Of a stretch of 64,000 bases of DNA, positions 8,478 to 17,504 are shown piece after piece. A program made the translations under genes and the position numbers. Each line of letters opens with the position of its first letter. The first letter of the stretch is position 1. Origin of the DNA: PALSA-1353 sp050014015 (GTDB lineage: Bacteria > Planctomycetota > Phycisphaerae > Tepidisphaerales > Tepidisphaeraceae); NCBI GenBank assembly GCA_050014015.1, contig JBEKEC010000026.1, forward strand, positions 31,557 to 95,556, given 5' to 3'. Below the pieces are notes generated by a model. That model saw only the letters and a program-made list of their open reading frames with translations. It was not told where the DNA came from and made no database searches.

Positions 8478-9101
8478 TTAGTAATCCGCAGGAAACGGAA
8501 TACACTGCGGAATCAGAACATCGTCGATCAATCCATCGCCGACGATTTCATCCAACTGGTACTTCACCTGTCTCCGGAGCGTTTCAAGCCCCGGCTCGGC
8601 TCCGCCCCCGAGCTTGTCGGGGTCGGACTCGGCAATTATGGTCCGAACGCGGTCCTGGATCAAGGCGTCGTGCTCGGCAATTGTCGATTTTACTTTGTCC
8701 GCCGATTCCTTCTTCACCGATAGGTAAATCTTCACGTCGTAAAGGAAGGTCTTTCCGCTACGTTTATTGGGGAAACGGGACTCGAGCAACGGCAGTTCCA
8801 CCGTGCCGGTGGTATCGACGGAGGCGGATTTTTCCCCCTCCGCGCCGTCCGCCTTCTTGAGCTGGGTAGTGAGATCCGCGGCATTGGCGTTCTTGGCGCC
8901 GCCGGTGAGGAATTTGAAACCCGCGAACAGCACGATGGCTTCCACCAGCATCACGCCGCCCAGCAACACGGGAGTCTTGGTGAGAAACCCCACCTTGCTG
9001 GCGGCGGCCGGGACCGCGGCCGGGGCGGCTTCGGGTTTGGCCGAGGCCTTCCTGTCGGCTGCCGGGGGGGCCTCCGACTTCTTCTCCACTTTTTCTGCCA
9101 T
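8478..9101 (-). CDS. fliL: FliL-like basal-body-associated protein
   Basis: Single-pass inner-membrane protein that supports stator function. The 207-aa product has a charged Ala/Pro-rich cytoplasmic N-terminus, one membrane helix (TPVLLGGVMLVEAIVLFAGF) and a periplasmic domain containing FLYDVKIYLSVKKES, DRVRTIIAESDPDKL and VKYQLDEIVGDGLIDDVLI, as in FliL. It lies between flbD and fliN; motA and motB, often found beside fliL in this gene order, are not present. Confidence 0.9.
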   Translation of the reverse strand: MAEKVEKKSEAPPAADRKASAKPEAAPAAVPAAASKVGFLTKTPVLLGGVMLVEAIVLFAGFKFLTGGAKNANAADLTTQLKKADGAEGEKSASVDTTGTVELPLLESRFPNKRSGKTFLYDVKIYLSVKKESADKVKSTIAEHDALIQDRVRTIIAESDPDKLGGGAEPGLETLRRQVKYQLDEIVGDGLIDDVLIPQCIPFPADY

Positions 9102-9196
9102 GGTTGTCTATGTCCTTTTCTTTGGTCCGATAACGGGCAAGGCGACTGGCCCGTGCCCCGACCTGTATCGGCTCAAAAAGGACGCGACTGGACGAA

Positions 9197-9391
9197 TCAA
9201 TCGGTAATCGGCCTGCGGATCACCCGGGCATACTCTATTGCCCGACGGGTTACTTCCGAAATCGTTTCCCGGACCATCATCTTTTCACCCGTATCGCAGC
9301 AAACCACCGTATCCGGCGTCGATTCCACGTACCGAATCTTTTCCGCGTTCATCACGAACGCCTGGCCGTTAAGACGCGTGAGGGTAATCAT
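9197..9391 (-). CDS. flbD: FlbD/SwrD family protein
   Basis: Small 64-aa flagellar protein beginning MITLTRLNGQAFVMNAEKI, with VESTPDTVVCCDTGEKMMVRE, both characteristic of FlbD (SwrD in Bacillus, needed for motor power). It lies 25 bp after flgE, its usual position. The 95 bp between flbD and fliL hold no recognisable gene. Confidence 0.93.
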   Translation of the reverse strand: MITLTRLNGQAFVMNAEKIRYVESTPDTVVCCDTGEKMMVRETISEVTRRAIEYARVIRRPITD

Positions 9392-9416
9392 GGCGAGTCC
9401 TTATCTATGCAAATCC

Positions 9417-11129
9417 TCATCTCTGGGAATTGAGTAGGTCGGTCAATAGCTGGTCGCTGGTGGTGATCACCTTGCTGGAGGCGCTGAAGCCCGTGGAAGC
9501 AAGGATGAGGTTGATGAATTGCTGGGATAGATCGACGTTGCTTTGCTCCAAGGCGCCGGATTGGAGCGTTCCCGTTCCGTTGGCGGTTGCGGCGCCGATG
9601 AGCGCCGTGCCGCTGTTCGGGCCTTGAATGAATACGTCGCTGCCCTGATTGATCAGGCCGTCGGGATTGTTGAAATTGGCCAGAGCCACCTGCCCCAGGG
9701 CCTTGGTGAGGCCGTTGGTGAACTGCCCGGTGATCGTGCCGTCGCCCCCGACGGAAAAGGAGGTGAGCGTTCCGATGGGCTCGCCATCCTGCGTGTTCAT
9801 GACGAGGTTGGAGCTGGTGCTGGACAGCGCCGTGGCTCCCGAGAAATTGAGGTTGATGTTGAGCGGGCTTTGTGCGCCGCTGCCCGTTCGAACAATGGAG
9901 AGCTGGGTTCCGGTGCTCGACATCAATTGGCCGGAGCTGCTGAAGGTCAGCGTCCCGCTCCCCACGATCGGGCCGTTGCCGCCCAGGTTATCGGGACTCG
10001 TGGCATAGAAGCGCCAAACGTTCCCGCCGGTGGCGGTCTTGCTTTCGAGCACGGTGGTCAGGTTGATGCTGATCGGTGTGCCAAGGGAATCGTAGGCGGT
10101 GATGGTGGTGTTCGTGCTTTGGCCGGCTGCTCCGTCGGTGAACGTGCCGTCGGCGCCGCTGCTCATTGTGAACGGGCTGGTGCTGGAGGTGGTATCGACC
10201 AGTCCTTGCGATCCGAGCGTCAGGACGTTATCGCTTCCCGTGTTGCCGATGATCGTCAGTTGCGCCGTGGTGCCCGTGGTTTGCAGCGTGGTGCCAGGAG
10301 TGGGATTTCCCGGCTCGACGACGCCGGTGTTGATCCCCAACGCCTGATTGATGAAGTTCTCCAAATCCGCGACCGTGGACGTGGCCTTGACGGTAAACGA
10401 CTGTGAGGGCAAATCGTGTCCTCCCTGCGTCCCGGCGAGCGTCAGGACGTCCCCGACGTTCATCAGCGCCACCGGCGGAACTGCGGTCGAGACTAGATTG
10501 GTCAGCAGGTCCGCCCCCGTCGGCGCGGTGCCGGCGACCGTCGAGAAGACCTGGCTCGTCAGAATGGTTGACCCGCTTGCCACGTCGCCGCCGGCATCCA
10601 GATTGCCCTCTATGCTGACGTTCTGCGTGGCCGCGGCGATGGTGGCCTGGCCCAACGGGATCGTGAGGTTCTGCAGCGTCCCGGCAACGATGTTGCCTTG
10701 GGAATCCGTGCCGTATCCCTGCAAATACGCCCCGGCTGCGCTCACAAGCTCGTCGGAGCCATTGAGGTTGAATCCGCCGTCCCGCGTGAATTCCTGCCCC
10801 TTATTGGAGTTCACCACGAAAAAGCCGTCTCCGCTGATGGCCATGTCGGTATCCACGCCGGTGGTTTGAATCTGCCCGGGCGTGAAATTAGTGGAGATCG
10901 AGCCCACCTGCACTCCCATGCCCTCCTGGCCGGGGTTGGTACCGCCGAAGTTTCCGTTTGGCGCGCTGCTGCTTTGTTCAGTGACGTAGAATTGCGACGA
11001 GAACGACACGTTGCTGGATTTGAACGCGGTGGTGTTCGCGTTGGCGATGTTGTTGCCCACGACGTCCAACCACGATTGATTGGTGTCGAGGCCGGACAAC
11101 CCTGTGAATAGCGAACTGGCTAGTGACAT
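9417..11129 (-). CDS. flgE: FlgE, flagellar hook protein
   Basis: Extracellular hook subunit exported by the flagellar type III system. The N-terminus MSLASSLFTGLSGLDTNQSW and VVGNNIANANTTAFKSS is the conserved rod/hook motif, followed by GDGFFVV. The C-terminal coiled region (NVDLSQQFINLILASTGFSA) closes the D0 domain. The 570-aa length indicates a large variable Ser/Thr/Gly-rich middle domain (about residues 170-450). The 89 bp between flgD and flgE show no strong promoter. Confidence 0.95.
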   Translation of the reverse strand: MSLASSLFTGLSGLDTNQSWLDVVGNNIANANTTAFKSSNVSFSSQFYVTEQSSSAPNGNFGGTNPGQEGMGVQVGSISTNFTPGQIQTTGVDTDMAISGDGFFVVNSNKGQEFTRDGGFNLNGSDELVSAAGAYLQGYGTDSQGNIVAGTLQNLTIPLGQATIAAATQNVSIEGNLDAGGDVASGSTILTSQVFSTVAGTAPTGADLLTNLVSTAVPPVALMNVGDVLTLAGTQGGHDLPSQSFTVKATSTVADLENFINQALGINTGVVEPGNPTPGTTLQTTGTTAQLTIIGNTGSDNVLTLGSQGLVDTTSSTSPFTMSSGADGTFTDGAAGQSTNTTITAYDSLGTPISINLTTVLESKTATGGNVWRFYATSPDNLGGNGPIVGSGTLTFSSSGQLMSSTGTQLSIVRTGSGAQSPLNINLNFSGATALSSTSSNLVMNTQDGEPIGTLTSFSVGGDGTITGQFTNGLTKALGQVALANFNNPDGLINQGSDVFIQGPNSGTALIGAATANGTGTLQSGALEQSNVDLSQQFINLILASTGFSASSKVITTSDQLLTDLLNSQR

Positions 11130-11218
11130 GGCAAACCCGCCTGGGATTCAAGGACTTCCGTTTGATCGAACTTCCGCCGCGACTCCGTCGCAGGCATCCT
11201 GGACCGTTTGTCCGCCGG

Positions 11219-11662
11219 TTATGACGGCGTGCCGCTGGCCGTCGCGGCCGGCGCGTTGGTGATCGCCGTCACGTTGCTCATCGCAAGCGTCGAGCCGGTG
11301 TTCAACTCCAGGCTCACCCCGCTGCTGGTGATCTGGACCGCCGACACGATTCCCGTGATCGAGTTGCTGTTTGCATCCGTGCCCTGGACCTCTTTCCCGA
11401 TCATCCCTGCCGCCGCGGAGACCTGGTTCTGCTGCACCATCCCCGTCAGATCGGTCTGCATCGTCGTCGCCGACTGAAGCTGGCCGATCTCGCTGATCTG
11501 TTGCAGCATCGTGTTGGGGTCCGTCGGACTCAGCGGATCCTGGTTCTGCAACTCGGTGATCATGAACTTGATGAAGTCGTTCGCCGTGAGCGAATTGGCA
11601 GACGACGTCGACGAGGAACCGGCCGATCCAAGGGAGGACGCAAGTGCGTTGATGGCGCTCAT
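11219..11662 (-). CDS. flgD: FlgD, hook-capping protein (short form)
   Basis: Scaffold protein that caps the growing hook. The ATG at 11662 (MSAINALASS) follows an AAGGGA ribosome site; the frame stays open further upstream but those residues are not family-like. The conserved core NDFIKFMITELQNQDPLSP and MLQQISEIGQLQS is present. At 147 aa it is shorter than typical FlgD (about 200-230 aa) and lacks much of the C-terminal Tudor/FnIII region. It lies between fliK and flgE, the standard order. Confidence 0.92.
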   Translation of the reverse strand: MSAINALASSLGSAGSSSTSSANSLTANDFIKFMITELQNQDPLSPTDPNTMLQQISEIGQLQSATTMQTDLTGMVQQNQVSAAAGMIGKEVQGTDANSNSITGIVSAVQITSSGVSLELNTGSTLAMSNVTAITNAPAATASGTPS

Positions 11663-11774
11663 AATGAAATCCCTTTCGGCAGAAGTGTGATGGAGAATAC
11701 AAAAAACCGACGGGGTAATTTGCGGCGGCGCGAAAAGTGCGCGGGCGTTCGGCGAAACCTGCGCGGAAGGGGGA

Positions 11775-13166
11775 TCAGGCAACCAGATCGAGCGGATCGT
11801 TGTCGCCGCGGATGCGCCGCCACATTCGCCGCAACGTCTCGCGGCGCTGCTGTTCCTGCTGGGCGCTGCGTCCGTCGGAGGATTGCTGTCCGCCGCTTTC
11901 CGAGTCGTTTCCCTTGCCTGAGGAATTCCCGGAATTGGACGACTGTTGAACGTGCAGCCGATCGACGCTCACGCCCTGCGTTTCCAGGGCCTCCTTCAAT
12001 TGCCCAAGCGTGTGGGAGAGCAGCCGCGTCGCCTGGTCGTTGCTCGTCTGGAACGTGGCCGACATCACGCCGTCTTCCATCCGCACCGTGATCTGCATCG
12101 CGCCCAGGTCGGGTGGATTCAGCGTGATGTTCATGGTCCCCCCATTGGGCAGCAGGCTGCCGTGGATCGTCGAAACAATGGAGGGCTGGTTTGCCTCGGC
12201 GAATTGAGCGACCGGCGATTGCCCAACGGAGGATGGCGCCGCCGCGGGCTGCGCCTGATTCGCCCCCGCATTGGTCGCCGAGAAACCCGGCAGCAATTCG
12301 GCGAACGCCGACCCCGTCAAATCGACGCCGGCAGCCTTGTCCTTGGCGGCCAATTGCGCATCGGCATCCGCGGCGGCGGTCAATTGCGCATCCGCGGAGG
12401 CCTGGCCTTGCGCAGCAGCGGCTTCACCTTCGCCCGTGGGGGTATCCGCGGTCGAGTCCGCCGGTTTGAACGGCGAGACGTTTGGGCGAATGCTCGTCTG
12501 TTTCAACGTGGCCGCATCGTTGGGATCCTCGTTAGAGGCCGAACCGTCGACCGTCGCCGTCTTGGCGGTGGTGTTGGCCGCGGCAACGGGCGGTTGCTGG
12601 GCGGATGCCGCGGTCGTCAGCGTCGTCAGGTCCGGCGATGTTTGGGATTCCGGCGAGGGCTGATCCGTTTTTTGAGCCGCGGGCTTGCCGGCAACGGGTT
12701 TCGCATCGGGATTCCCCGTCGCCGGATTTACCGGCTGGAGGGAAAGAACGTTCGTCGGCGTGGCATGAACCGGCAAGGGCGTGTTTTGCGCGACATCGGC
12801 AACGTTCGCCTGTTCATCCGTCGTCGGTTCGGAAACCTGCGTCTGGGCCTGGGTCTCCGTCTCCGCGGCGTCCGATGGATTCGCCTTGGCGTTCTGCTGC
12901 TTCTGCTGCGGATTGGACTTATCCTTCAATTGGGCGGATTTCGTCTGCGTTTTTTTCGCGGTGGAACTGGCCGCGGCGTTCGACGGCTGGGATGGCGCCG
13001 GGGCCGAATGCGAGGGTTTTGATTTCGCCTTGCTCAACTGCTGCGAAAAATCGCTTGTCTCGGCCTGGCCAGCGGAAGGCAAAGCCTCCGCCCTCGAATT
13101 GCTCGCCGCCGGCGGAGGCGGCGGAGGCGCGGGTTTCGGCAGAATATTCACTATCGACGCGCTCAT
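11775..13166 (-). CDS. fliK: FliK, hook-length control protein
   Basis: Exported molecular ruler that measures the hook and triggers the FlhB switch. The 463-aa product has a long Ala/Pro/Gln/Lys-rich disordered N-terminal region. Its C-terminal Flg_hook-type domain contains LNPPDLGAMQITVRMEDGV and LREALETQGV-like sequence (LKEALETQGVSVDRLHV). The start ATG overlaps the stop of the preceding gene by 4 bp (ATGA). The last residues are Arg-rich (RRETLRRMWRRIRG). Confidence 0.93.
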   Translation of the reverse strand: MSASIVNILPKPAPPPPPPAASNSRAEALPSAGQAETSDFSQQLSKAKSKPSHSAPAPSQPSNAAASSTAKKTQTKSAQLKDKSNPQQKQQNAKANPSDAAETETQAQTQVSEPTTDEQANVADVAQNTPLPVHATPTNVLSLQPVNPATGNPDAKPVAGKPAAQKTDQPSPESQTSPDLTTLTTAASAQQPPVAAANTTAKTATVDGSASNEDPNDAATLKQTSIRPNVSPFKPADSTADTPTGEGEAAAAQGQASADAQLTAAADADAQLAAKDKAAGVDLTGSAFAELLPGFSATNAGANQAQPAAAPSSVGQSPVAQFAEANQPSIVSTIHGSLLPNGGTMNITLNPPDLGAMQITVRMEDGVMSATFQTSNDQATRLLSHTLGQLKEALETQGVSVDRLHVQQSSNSGNSSGKGNDSESGGQQSSDGRSAQQEQQRRETLRRMWRRIRGDNDPLDLVA

Positions 13167-13846
13167 GATGGCTTCGTGTCCGCTGATGAGACCTGCGACT
13201 GGCGAATGCGTTCCATGATCCTCTGGATGAATGTAGTTTCGTCCGTCGTCTTGAATTCCTTGATTATTTTTCCCGCCGCCCGCGTGTCCATCGCCTGGAG
13301 ATACTGCTGAACCGTCGCCTCGCTCAGCGTCATGAAGATGGATTTGACCTGTTTTGGCGGCATGGCGCTGTAGAGCGACAGAGTGCTCTGGAAGCCGGCG
13401 TCGTCCTGAAGCCGCTGGGCCTCCTGTTCCCGGTCCGCCAGGTTCTTTTCCCGCTTGTCAAGCGCCGCCCGGTCGGCCGCCAGCTTCTGGTTGGCCAAAT
13501 CCACCTGCCTTTGCAGGTCGGCCAACTCGCGCTGCCGCTGATCTATTTCCAGCATTTGGGCGTCGAACGTCTTGCGGAGGAATTCAACCTGCTCGATCGC
13601 CGTCGTGCCGCCGCGGACCAGCAGCCTCGACAGGTCCGTCCGCGACGCCGAGCCCGTCCCCTGAGCGGCGCTGGGCTGGGTGGCCGACGCCAACGCGGAT
13701 GACGGCTTTGCAAACAACACGTTTTTCAATTGCGCAATCTTAGCCTTGTCCAAATGCCCGGACTGGAAGAGGTAGCCCACCGCTCCGGCCACGCCCAGGA
13801 AATTCAGCGCCAGCGTCAGGACGAGGATTCCGAACGCTTTCTTCAT
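13163..13846 (-). CDS. MotE/YlxF-like coiled-coil protein with MgtE-N-type domain
   Basis: Membrane-anchored flagellar accessory protein. Residues 5-28 are a hydrophobic anchor (FGILVLTLALNFLGVAGAVGY). Residues about 85-140 are a charged coiled coil (QRELADLQRQVDLANQKLAA). The C-terminus, with MPPKQVKSIFMTLSEAT and MDTRAAGKIIKEF, matches the MgtE-N/FliG-like helical repeats of MotE family proteins, which act as periplasmic chaperones for motility proteins. It overlaps fliJ and fliK by 4 bp each, so it is clearly part of the flagellar operon. Confidence 0.87.
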   Translation of the reverse strand: MKKAFGILVLTLALNFLGVAGAVGYLFQSGHLDKAKIAQLKNVLFAKPSSALASATQPSAAQGTGSASRTDLSRLLVRGGTTAIEQVEFLRKTFDAQMLEIDQRQRELADLQRQVDLANQKLAADRAALDKREKNLADREQEAQRLQDDAGFQSTLSLYSAMPPKQVKSIFMTLSEATVQQYLQAMDTRAAGKIIKEFKTTDETTFIQRIMERIRQSQVSSADTKPS

Positions 13847-14313
13847 GCCGCCCCCGCTCCGGTCTGGGCAAATCGATCGTGACCAAGCTGCATTCCGATC
13901 TCATCCATTTCCGCAACGTCGCGCCGTTCCAATTGTTCGCGCCAGCGGGCATATTGCCGCTCCCGCAGCTTCTCGATGATCTTTCGCTTCTTCGCCGCCT
14001 CGGCGACGTTCCGTTTGGCGCGGTCCAGTTGCACCTGAACGGCGGCCATTTTCTGGGCGATCTCCGTGGCTTTGCGCTGCATCGCGACCGCGAAACGCCG
14101 ATGCGCCGCCAGGAACACCAGGTCCAGCCGACCCACCAGCCGATTCGTCCGCAGATCGGCTTCGGAAGCGCGCACGGAGGCGTCCAGAGCCCGCAACTCG
14201 GCATCCAATGCCGACATCTGCCCTTGAATCACCGCCAGCTCGCGCCTGCATTGGTGTTCGAGGTTCGTCCGATGCCGAAGTACGCCGTCGAGTTGGAATG
14301 CGAATTTGGCCAT
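13843..14313 (-). CDS. fliJ: FliJ, export ATPase central stalk
   Basis: Cytoplasmic coiled-coil protein that links the FliI hexamer to FlhA. The 156-aa sequence begins MAKFAFQLDGVLRHR, the usual FliJ opening, and is helical and rich in Arg, Ala and Glu throughout (EIAQKMAAVQVQLDRAKRNV). It lies 11 bp after fliI and overlaps the MotE-like gene by 4 bp. Confidence 0.92.
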   Translation of the reverse strand: MAKFAFQLDGVLRHRTNLEHQCRRELAVIQGQMSALDAELRALDASVRASEADLRTNRLVGRLDLVFLAAHRRFAVAMQRKATEIAQKMAAVQVQLDRAKRNVAEAAKKRKIIEKLRERQYARWREQLERRDVAEMDEIGMQLGHDRFAQTGAGAA

Positions 14314-14324
14314 GTCCGTTCAAA

Positions 14325-15704
14325 TCATTTTCCGGCGCCCGCCGGCGCGGGCCGGGATTTCTGCGCCTGGGCGCGGAGGGCTCTTTCCAATTGATCGATC
14401 CACGCCGACAGTTCCGCCAACTGCCGCACGGACTGTTCCATCTTCAGCGGCGAAGCCGAATCCTGCTGAAGGAACTGCAGTATCCGTTGCCGCGATTGCA
14501 CCGAAAGGTCGAATTCCGGATTGACGCCCGGAACGTAGGCGCCGATGTTGACCAGGTCTTCGATGTCCTGATAGACGGCCGTCAGGCCCAGGACGCGTTT
14601 GGCGTGCGCCAGTTGCTCGGCTGCGACCACGTCGCCGCGAACGCGGCTGATGCTCTGCAACACGTCGATCGCCGGGAAATGCGAACGGTTGGCCAGCGAC
14701 CGGCTCAGCCAAACGTGCCCGTCCACGATTCCCTTGACCGCGTCGGCGATCGGCTCGTTGAAATCGTCCCCCTCGACCAGGATGGTGTAGAACCCGGTGA
14801 TCGATCCGCGCTGGCTGCGGCCGGCCCGCTCCAGGATTTGCGGCAGAAGCCCAAAGACGCTGGGGGGATATCCCTTGGTCGCCGGCGGCTCCCGCGCCGC
14901 CAGCCCGATCTGCCGCTGCGCATGGCACATGCGCGTGATCGAATCCACCAGCAGCAACACGTTCATCCCCTCGTCGCGGAAATACTCCGCGATGGTGCAG
15001 GCGACCTTCACCGACCGCACGCGCAGCAGCGGGGCCTCGTCGCCCGTGCTCACCACCACGACGCACCGCCGAAGCCCCTCTTCGCCCAGGATTTTCTGGA
15101 GGAATTCCTGCACCTCGCGGCCACGCTCCCCCACCAGCGACACCACCGAAACGTCCGCGCTGGTGTGCTTGGCAATCTGGCCCAGCAGCGTGCTCTTGCC
15201 CACGCCGGGACCCGAAAAAATTCCCATCCGTTGGCCAAGCCCGCACGTATGCAACGCATCGACCGCGCGGATGCTCGTGGAGATCGGCTGGTCAATGTTG
15301 ATCCGCGACATCGGCGCGACCGACCGGGCGTCGATCCGGCGGCGCGTTCCCATCGGCAACGGTTGCCGGCCGTCCACCGGCTTGCCCAGCCCGTTGAGCA
15401 CGCGGCCCAGCAGCCGGTGCGTGCAATTGACCGTCGGGGCGGCCGCGAGATTTTCCACGCGGTCCCCGCGCGCAACTCCGGCCGACGATTCCAGCGACAT
15501 CAGCAGCGTCCGGTCGTGCTGAAACCCGATCACCTCCGCGACCGATTCCCTTCCGCCAAAGCTCACGATCCGGCACAGCGATCCGACCGGCAACGCCAGG
15601 TCGCTCGCCTCGATCGTCAACCCGCCGATCGCCTGCACCTGGCCCGCCACGCGATACGGCAGCGCCGATTCCACGAAATCAACCTGCGAGCCGAGATACG
15701 TCAT
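14325..15704 (-). CDS. fliI: FliI, flagellar export ATPase
   Basis: F1-beta-like ATPase that energises flagellar type III export. I used the ATG at 15704 (MTYLGSQVDFVESALPYRV), which overlaps the fliH stop by 4 bp (ATGA) and gives 459 aa, the usual size; upstream in-frame codons are inside fliH. The Walker A region is GIFSGPGVGKSTLLGQIAKH, with VVSLVGERGREVQEF, VLLLVDSITRMCHAQRQIGL (Walker B) and a C-terminal coiled segment. Confidence 0.97.
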   Translation of the reverse strand: MTYLGSQVDFVESALPYRVAGQVQAIGGLTIEASDLALPVGSLCRIVSFGGRESVAEVIGFQHDRTLLMSLESSAGVARGDRVENLAAAPTVNCTHRLLGRVLNGLGKPVDGRQPLPMGTRRRIDARSVAPMSRINIDQPISTSIRAVDALHTCGLGQRMGIFSGPGVGKSTLLGQIAKHTSADVSVVSLVGERGREVQEFLQKILGEEGLRRCVVVVSTGDEAPLLRVRSVKVACTIAEYFRDEGMNVLLLVDSITRMCHAQRQIGLAAREPPATKGYPPSVFGLLPQILERAGRSQRGSITGFYTILVEGDDFNEPIADAVKGIVDGHVWLSRSLANRSHFPAIDVLQSISRVRGDVVAAEQLAHAKRVLGLTAVYQDIEDLVNIGAYVPGVNPEFDLSVQSRQRILQFLQQDSASPLKMEQSVRQLAELSAWIDQLERALRAQAQKSRPAPAGAGK

Positions 15705-16405
15705 TTCGCTTCCCCTGGTTGTTCCGGAAGAAGCTCGCCGATGATCTGGTCGAGTTGGGAATCCAAGTCCCCGTCGATCTTTCCGTGGGCCGTGAACACC
15801 CGCGCCCCGCCCGGAGCGATCGACGAATCCTCCGTCAACTCGACGTGCTTGAGTTGCGGCCACGCAAGGCGAAGATTCGGCAGCTCTGCCTGAAGCGTTT
15901 TAAGCTGCGACGGATGGACGGCGACGCGCACGTCGGCGGCGTGAATCGCCAGGGAGAGCGCTTCGCTTAAATTCCGGGACAGGGTCTGCTCGTCGATGAT
16001 GCCCTGCCGCTTGGTGACCTTGCGCGCAATCGCGCAGGCAAGGCGCACGACCTCGTTGATCCCGTGGGTTTGGAGCTGATCGCGGCCGTCGTCCAACAGA
16101 CGCACCGCCTGCGTGAGCGCGCCGATGAGCTGCGTCATCGCCGCCCCATGCTCGGCCAACGCCTCGGCGTGGCCGGCCTTTTTCCCTTCCTCGAATCCCT
16201 GCTCCTGCCCCTGCCGGCGGCCTTCGGCCAGGCCGTCGGTCTTCGCGCAATGGTGGATTTTCTCGCTTTCGGTTTGCGCGGCGGCGATGATCTGGCCGGC
16301 CTTGGCGCGGGCGCGCAGGATCACGGATTTGGCCGCCGCCTCGATGTCCCGCATCGAGAAGACCGACACGCTCATCGGAACGTCCGCGGATTTGATCAGA
16401 CCCAT
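15701..16405 (-). CDS. fliH: FliH, negative regulator/stator of FliI
   Basis: Cytoplasmic stator-like protein that dimerises and binds FliI. The 234-aa product has an Ala-rich helical N-terminus and a glycine-repeat helix (GLAEGRRQGQEQGFEEGKKA), the GxxxG-like pattern typical of FliH. The C-terminal domain (NEVVRLACAIARKVTKRQG, RVAVHPSQLKTL) resembles ATPase peripheral-stalk proteins. It sits between fliG (46 bp gap) and fliI. Confidence 0.93.
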   Translation of the reverse strand: MGLIKSADVPMSVSVFSMRDIEAAAKSVILRARAKAGQIIAAAQTESEKIHHCAKTDGLAEGRRQGQEQGFEEGKKAGHAEALAEHGAAMTQLIGALTQAVRLLDDGRDQLQTHGINEVVRLACAIARKVTKRQGIIDEQTLSRNLSEALSLAIHAADVRVAVHPSQLKTLQAELPNLRLAWPQLKHVELTEDSSIAPGGARVFTAHGKIDGDLDSQLDQIIGELLPEQPGEAK

Positions 16406-16451
16406 ACTGCCGCTCCACGCAAGGACCCACGCCGCCGGTCATTCAGCCTAA

Positions 16452-17459
16452 TTACACAACCATTTCCTTCTCGCCGCCGCGCCCGGAGATGATGATCTCG
16501 CCCGCGTCCTCCAGGCGGCGGACGACGTCGACGATCTTCTGCTGCGCCGCCTCCACGTCGCTGACCCGCACCGGACCCATGTATTGCATGTCCTCCTGGA
16601 TCAACTGCGCCGCGCGCTCCGACATGTTCTTGAAAATCTTCTGCTTCAACTCGTCGCTGGCGGTCTTCAACGCCAGCGCAAGCTCGTCGTTGTCGATTTC
16701 CTTCAGCACGGACTGGATGCCCTTGTCGTTGACCAGCAGGATGTCCTCGAACACGAACATCAGCCGCCGAATCTGCTCCACCAGGTCCGGATCCTCCGCC
16801 TCCAACCCTTCCATGATCCCCTTTTCCGTCGACCGATCGGCGAGGTTGAGGATCTCCGCCACCGTGTCCACCCCGCCGGCCTTTTCAAAGGTCTGGCTGA
16901 CAATGTCCGACAGCCGGTGTTCCAGCCCACGCTCCACTTCCTTGATCACCTCGGGATTGGTCTGCTCCATGTTGGCGACGCGCTTGACCACCTCGATCTG
17001 CTTCTGGCTCGGCAGCCCGACCAGAATCTCGCTCGCCTTCTGCGGCGGAAGATGCGCCAGGATCAACGCGATCGTCTGCGGATGCTCGTCCTGAATGAAC
17101 GTCAACAGGTTTTCGCTTTCCGCCTTCTGAAGAAATGAAAATGGCGTCGTCTGCACCTGCTGGGTGACCTGCTTGAGCACTCGGCTGGCGTCGTCGTCGC
17201 CGAGCGAACTGCGCACCAGCGACTTGGCATATTCCAGGCCCCCTTCGTTCATGGAAGTGTGCGCCAATGCCAGGCTGTAGAATTCGCCGAAAACTTCCGT
17301 GCGCTGGTCGATGGCAACGTCCTTGATGACGGCGATCTCGCGGACGACCTCCTCGACCGCATCGGGCGGCAGACGCTTGAGAATCTCCGAGGCCTGCTCC
17401 TGCGTCAGGGAAAGCATCAGCACCGCGGCTTTGCGCACACCGGAGATTTCTTCGGCCAT
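16452..17459 (-). CDS. fliG: FliG, flagellar motor switch protein
   Basis: C-ring protein that contacts the stator. The ATG at 17459 (MAEEISGVRKAAVLMLSL) is preceded by GAGGCG and gives the normal 335 aa; an upstream start at 17501 adds 14 unrelated residues. Conserved elements are HPQTIALILAHLPPQKASEI, the VKRVANMEQTNPEVIKEVE segment and the C-terminal charged helix region with LMFVFEDILLVNDKGIQSVL. Confidence 0.96.
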   Translation of the reverse strand: MAEEISGVRKAAVLMLSLTQEQASEILKRLPPDAVEEVVREIAVIKDVAIDQRTEVFGEFYSLALAHTSMNEGGLEYAKSLVRSSLGDDDASRVLKQVTQQVQTTPFSFLQKAESENLLTFIQDEHPQTIALILAHLPPQKASEILVGLPSQKQIEVVKRVANMEQTNPEVIKEVERGLEHRLSDIVSQTFEKAGGVDTVAEILNLADRSTEKGIMEGLEAEDPDLVEQIRRLMFVFEDILLVNDKGIQSVLKEIDNDELALALKTASDELKQKIFKNMSERAAQLIQEDMQYMGPVRVSDVEAAQQKIVDVVRRLEDAGEIIISGRGGEKEMVV

Positions 17460-17504
17460 ATCGCCTCGGAGCCGGCCTCTTGTCGCCGGCCCCCCTTTCA
17501 CCCG

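Noticed and set aside
9102..9196. Sigma-54 promoter upstream of fliL (GGCACGGG and TTGCC on the minus strand)
   Set aside because: The two boxes are separated by 11 bases instead of 4, so the spacing is wrong.
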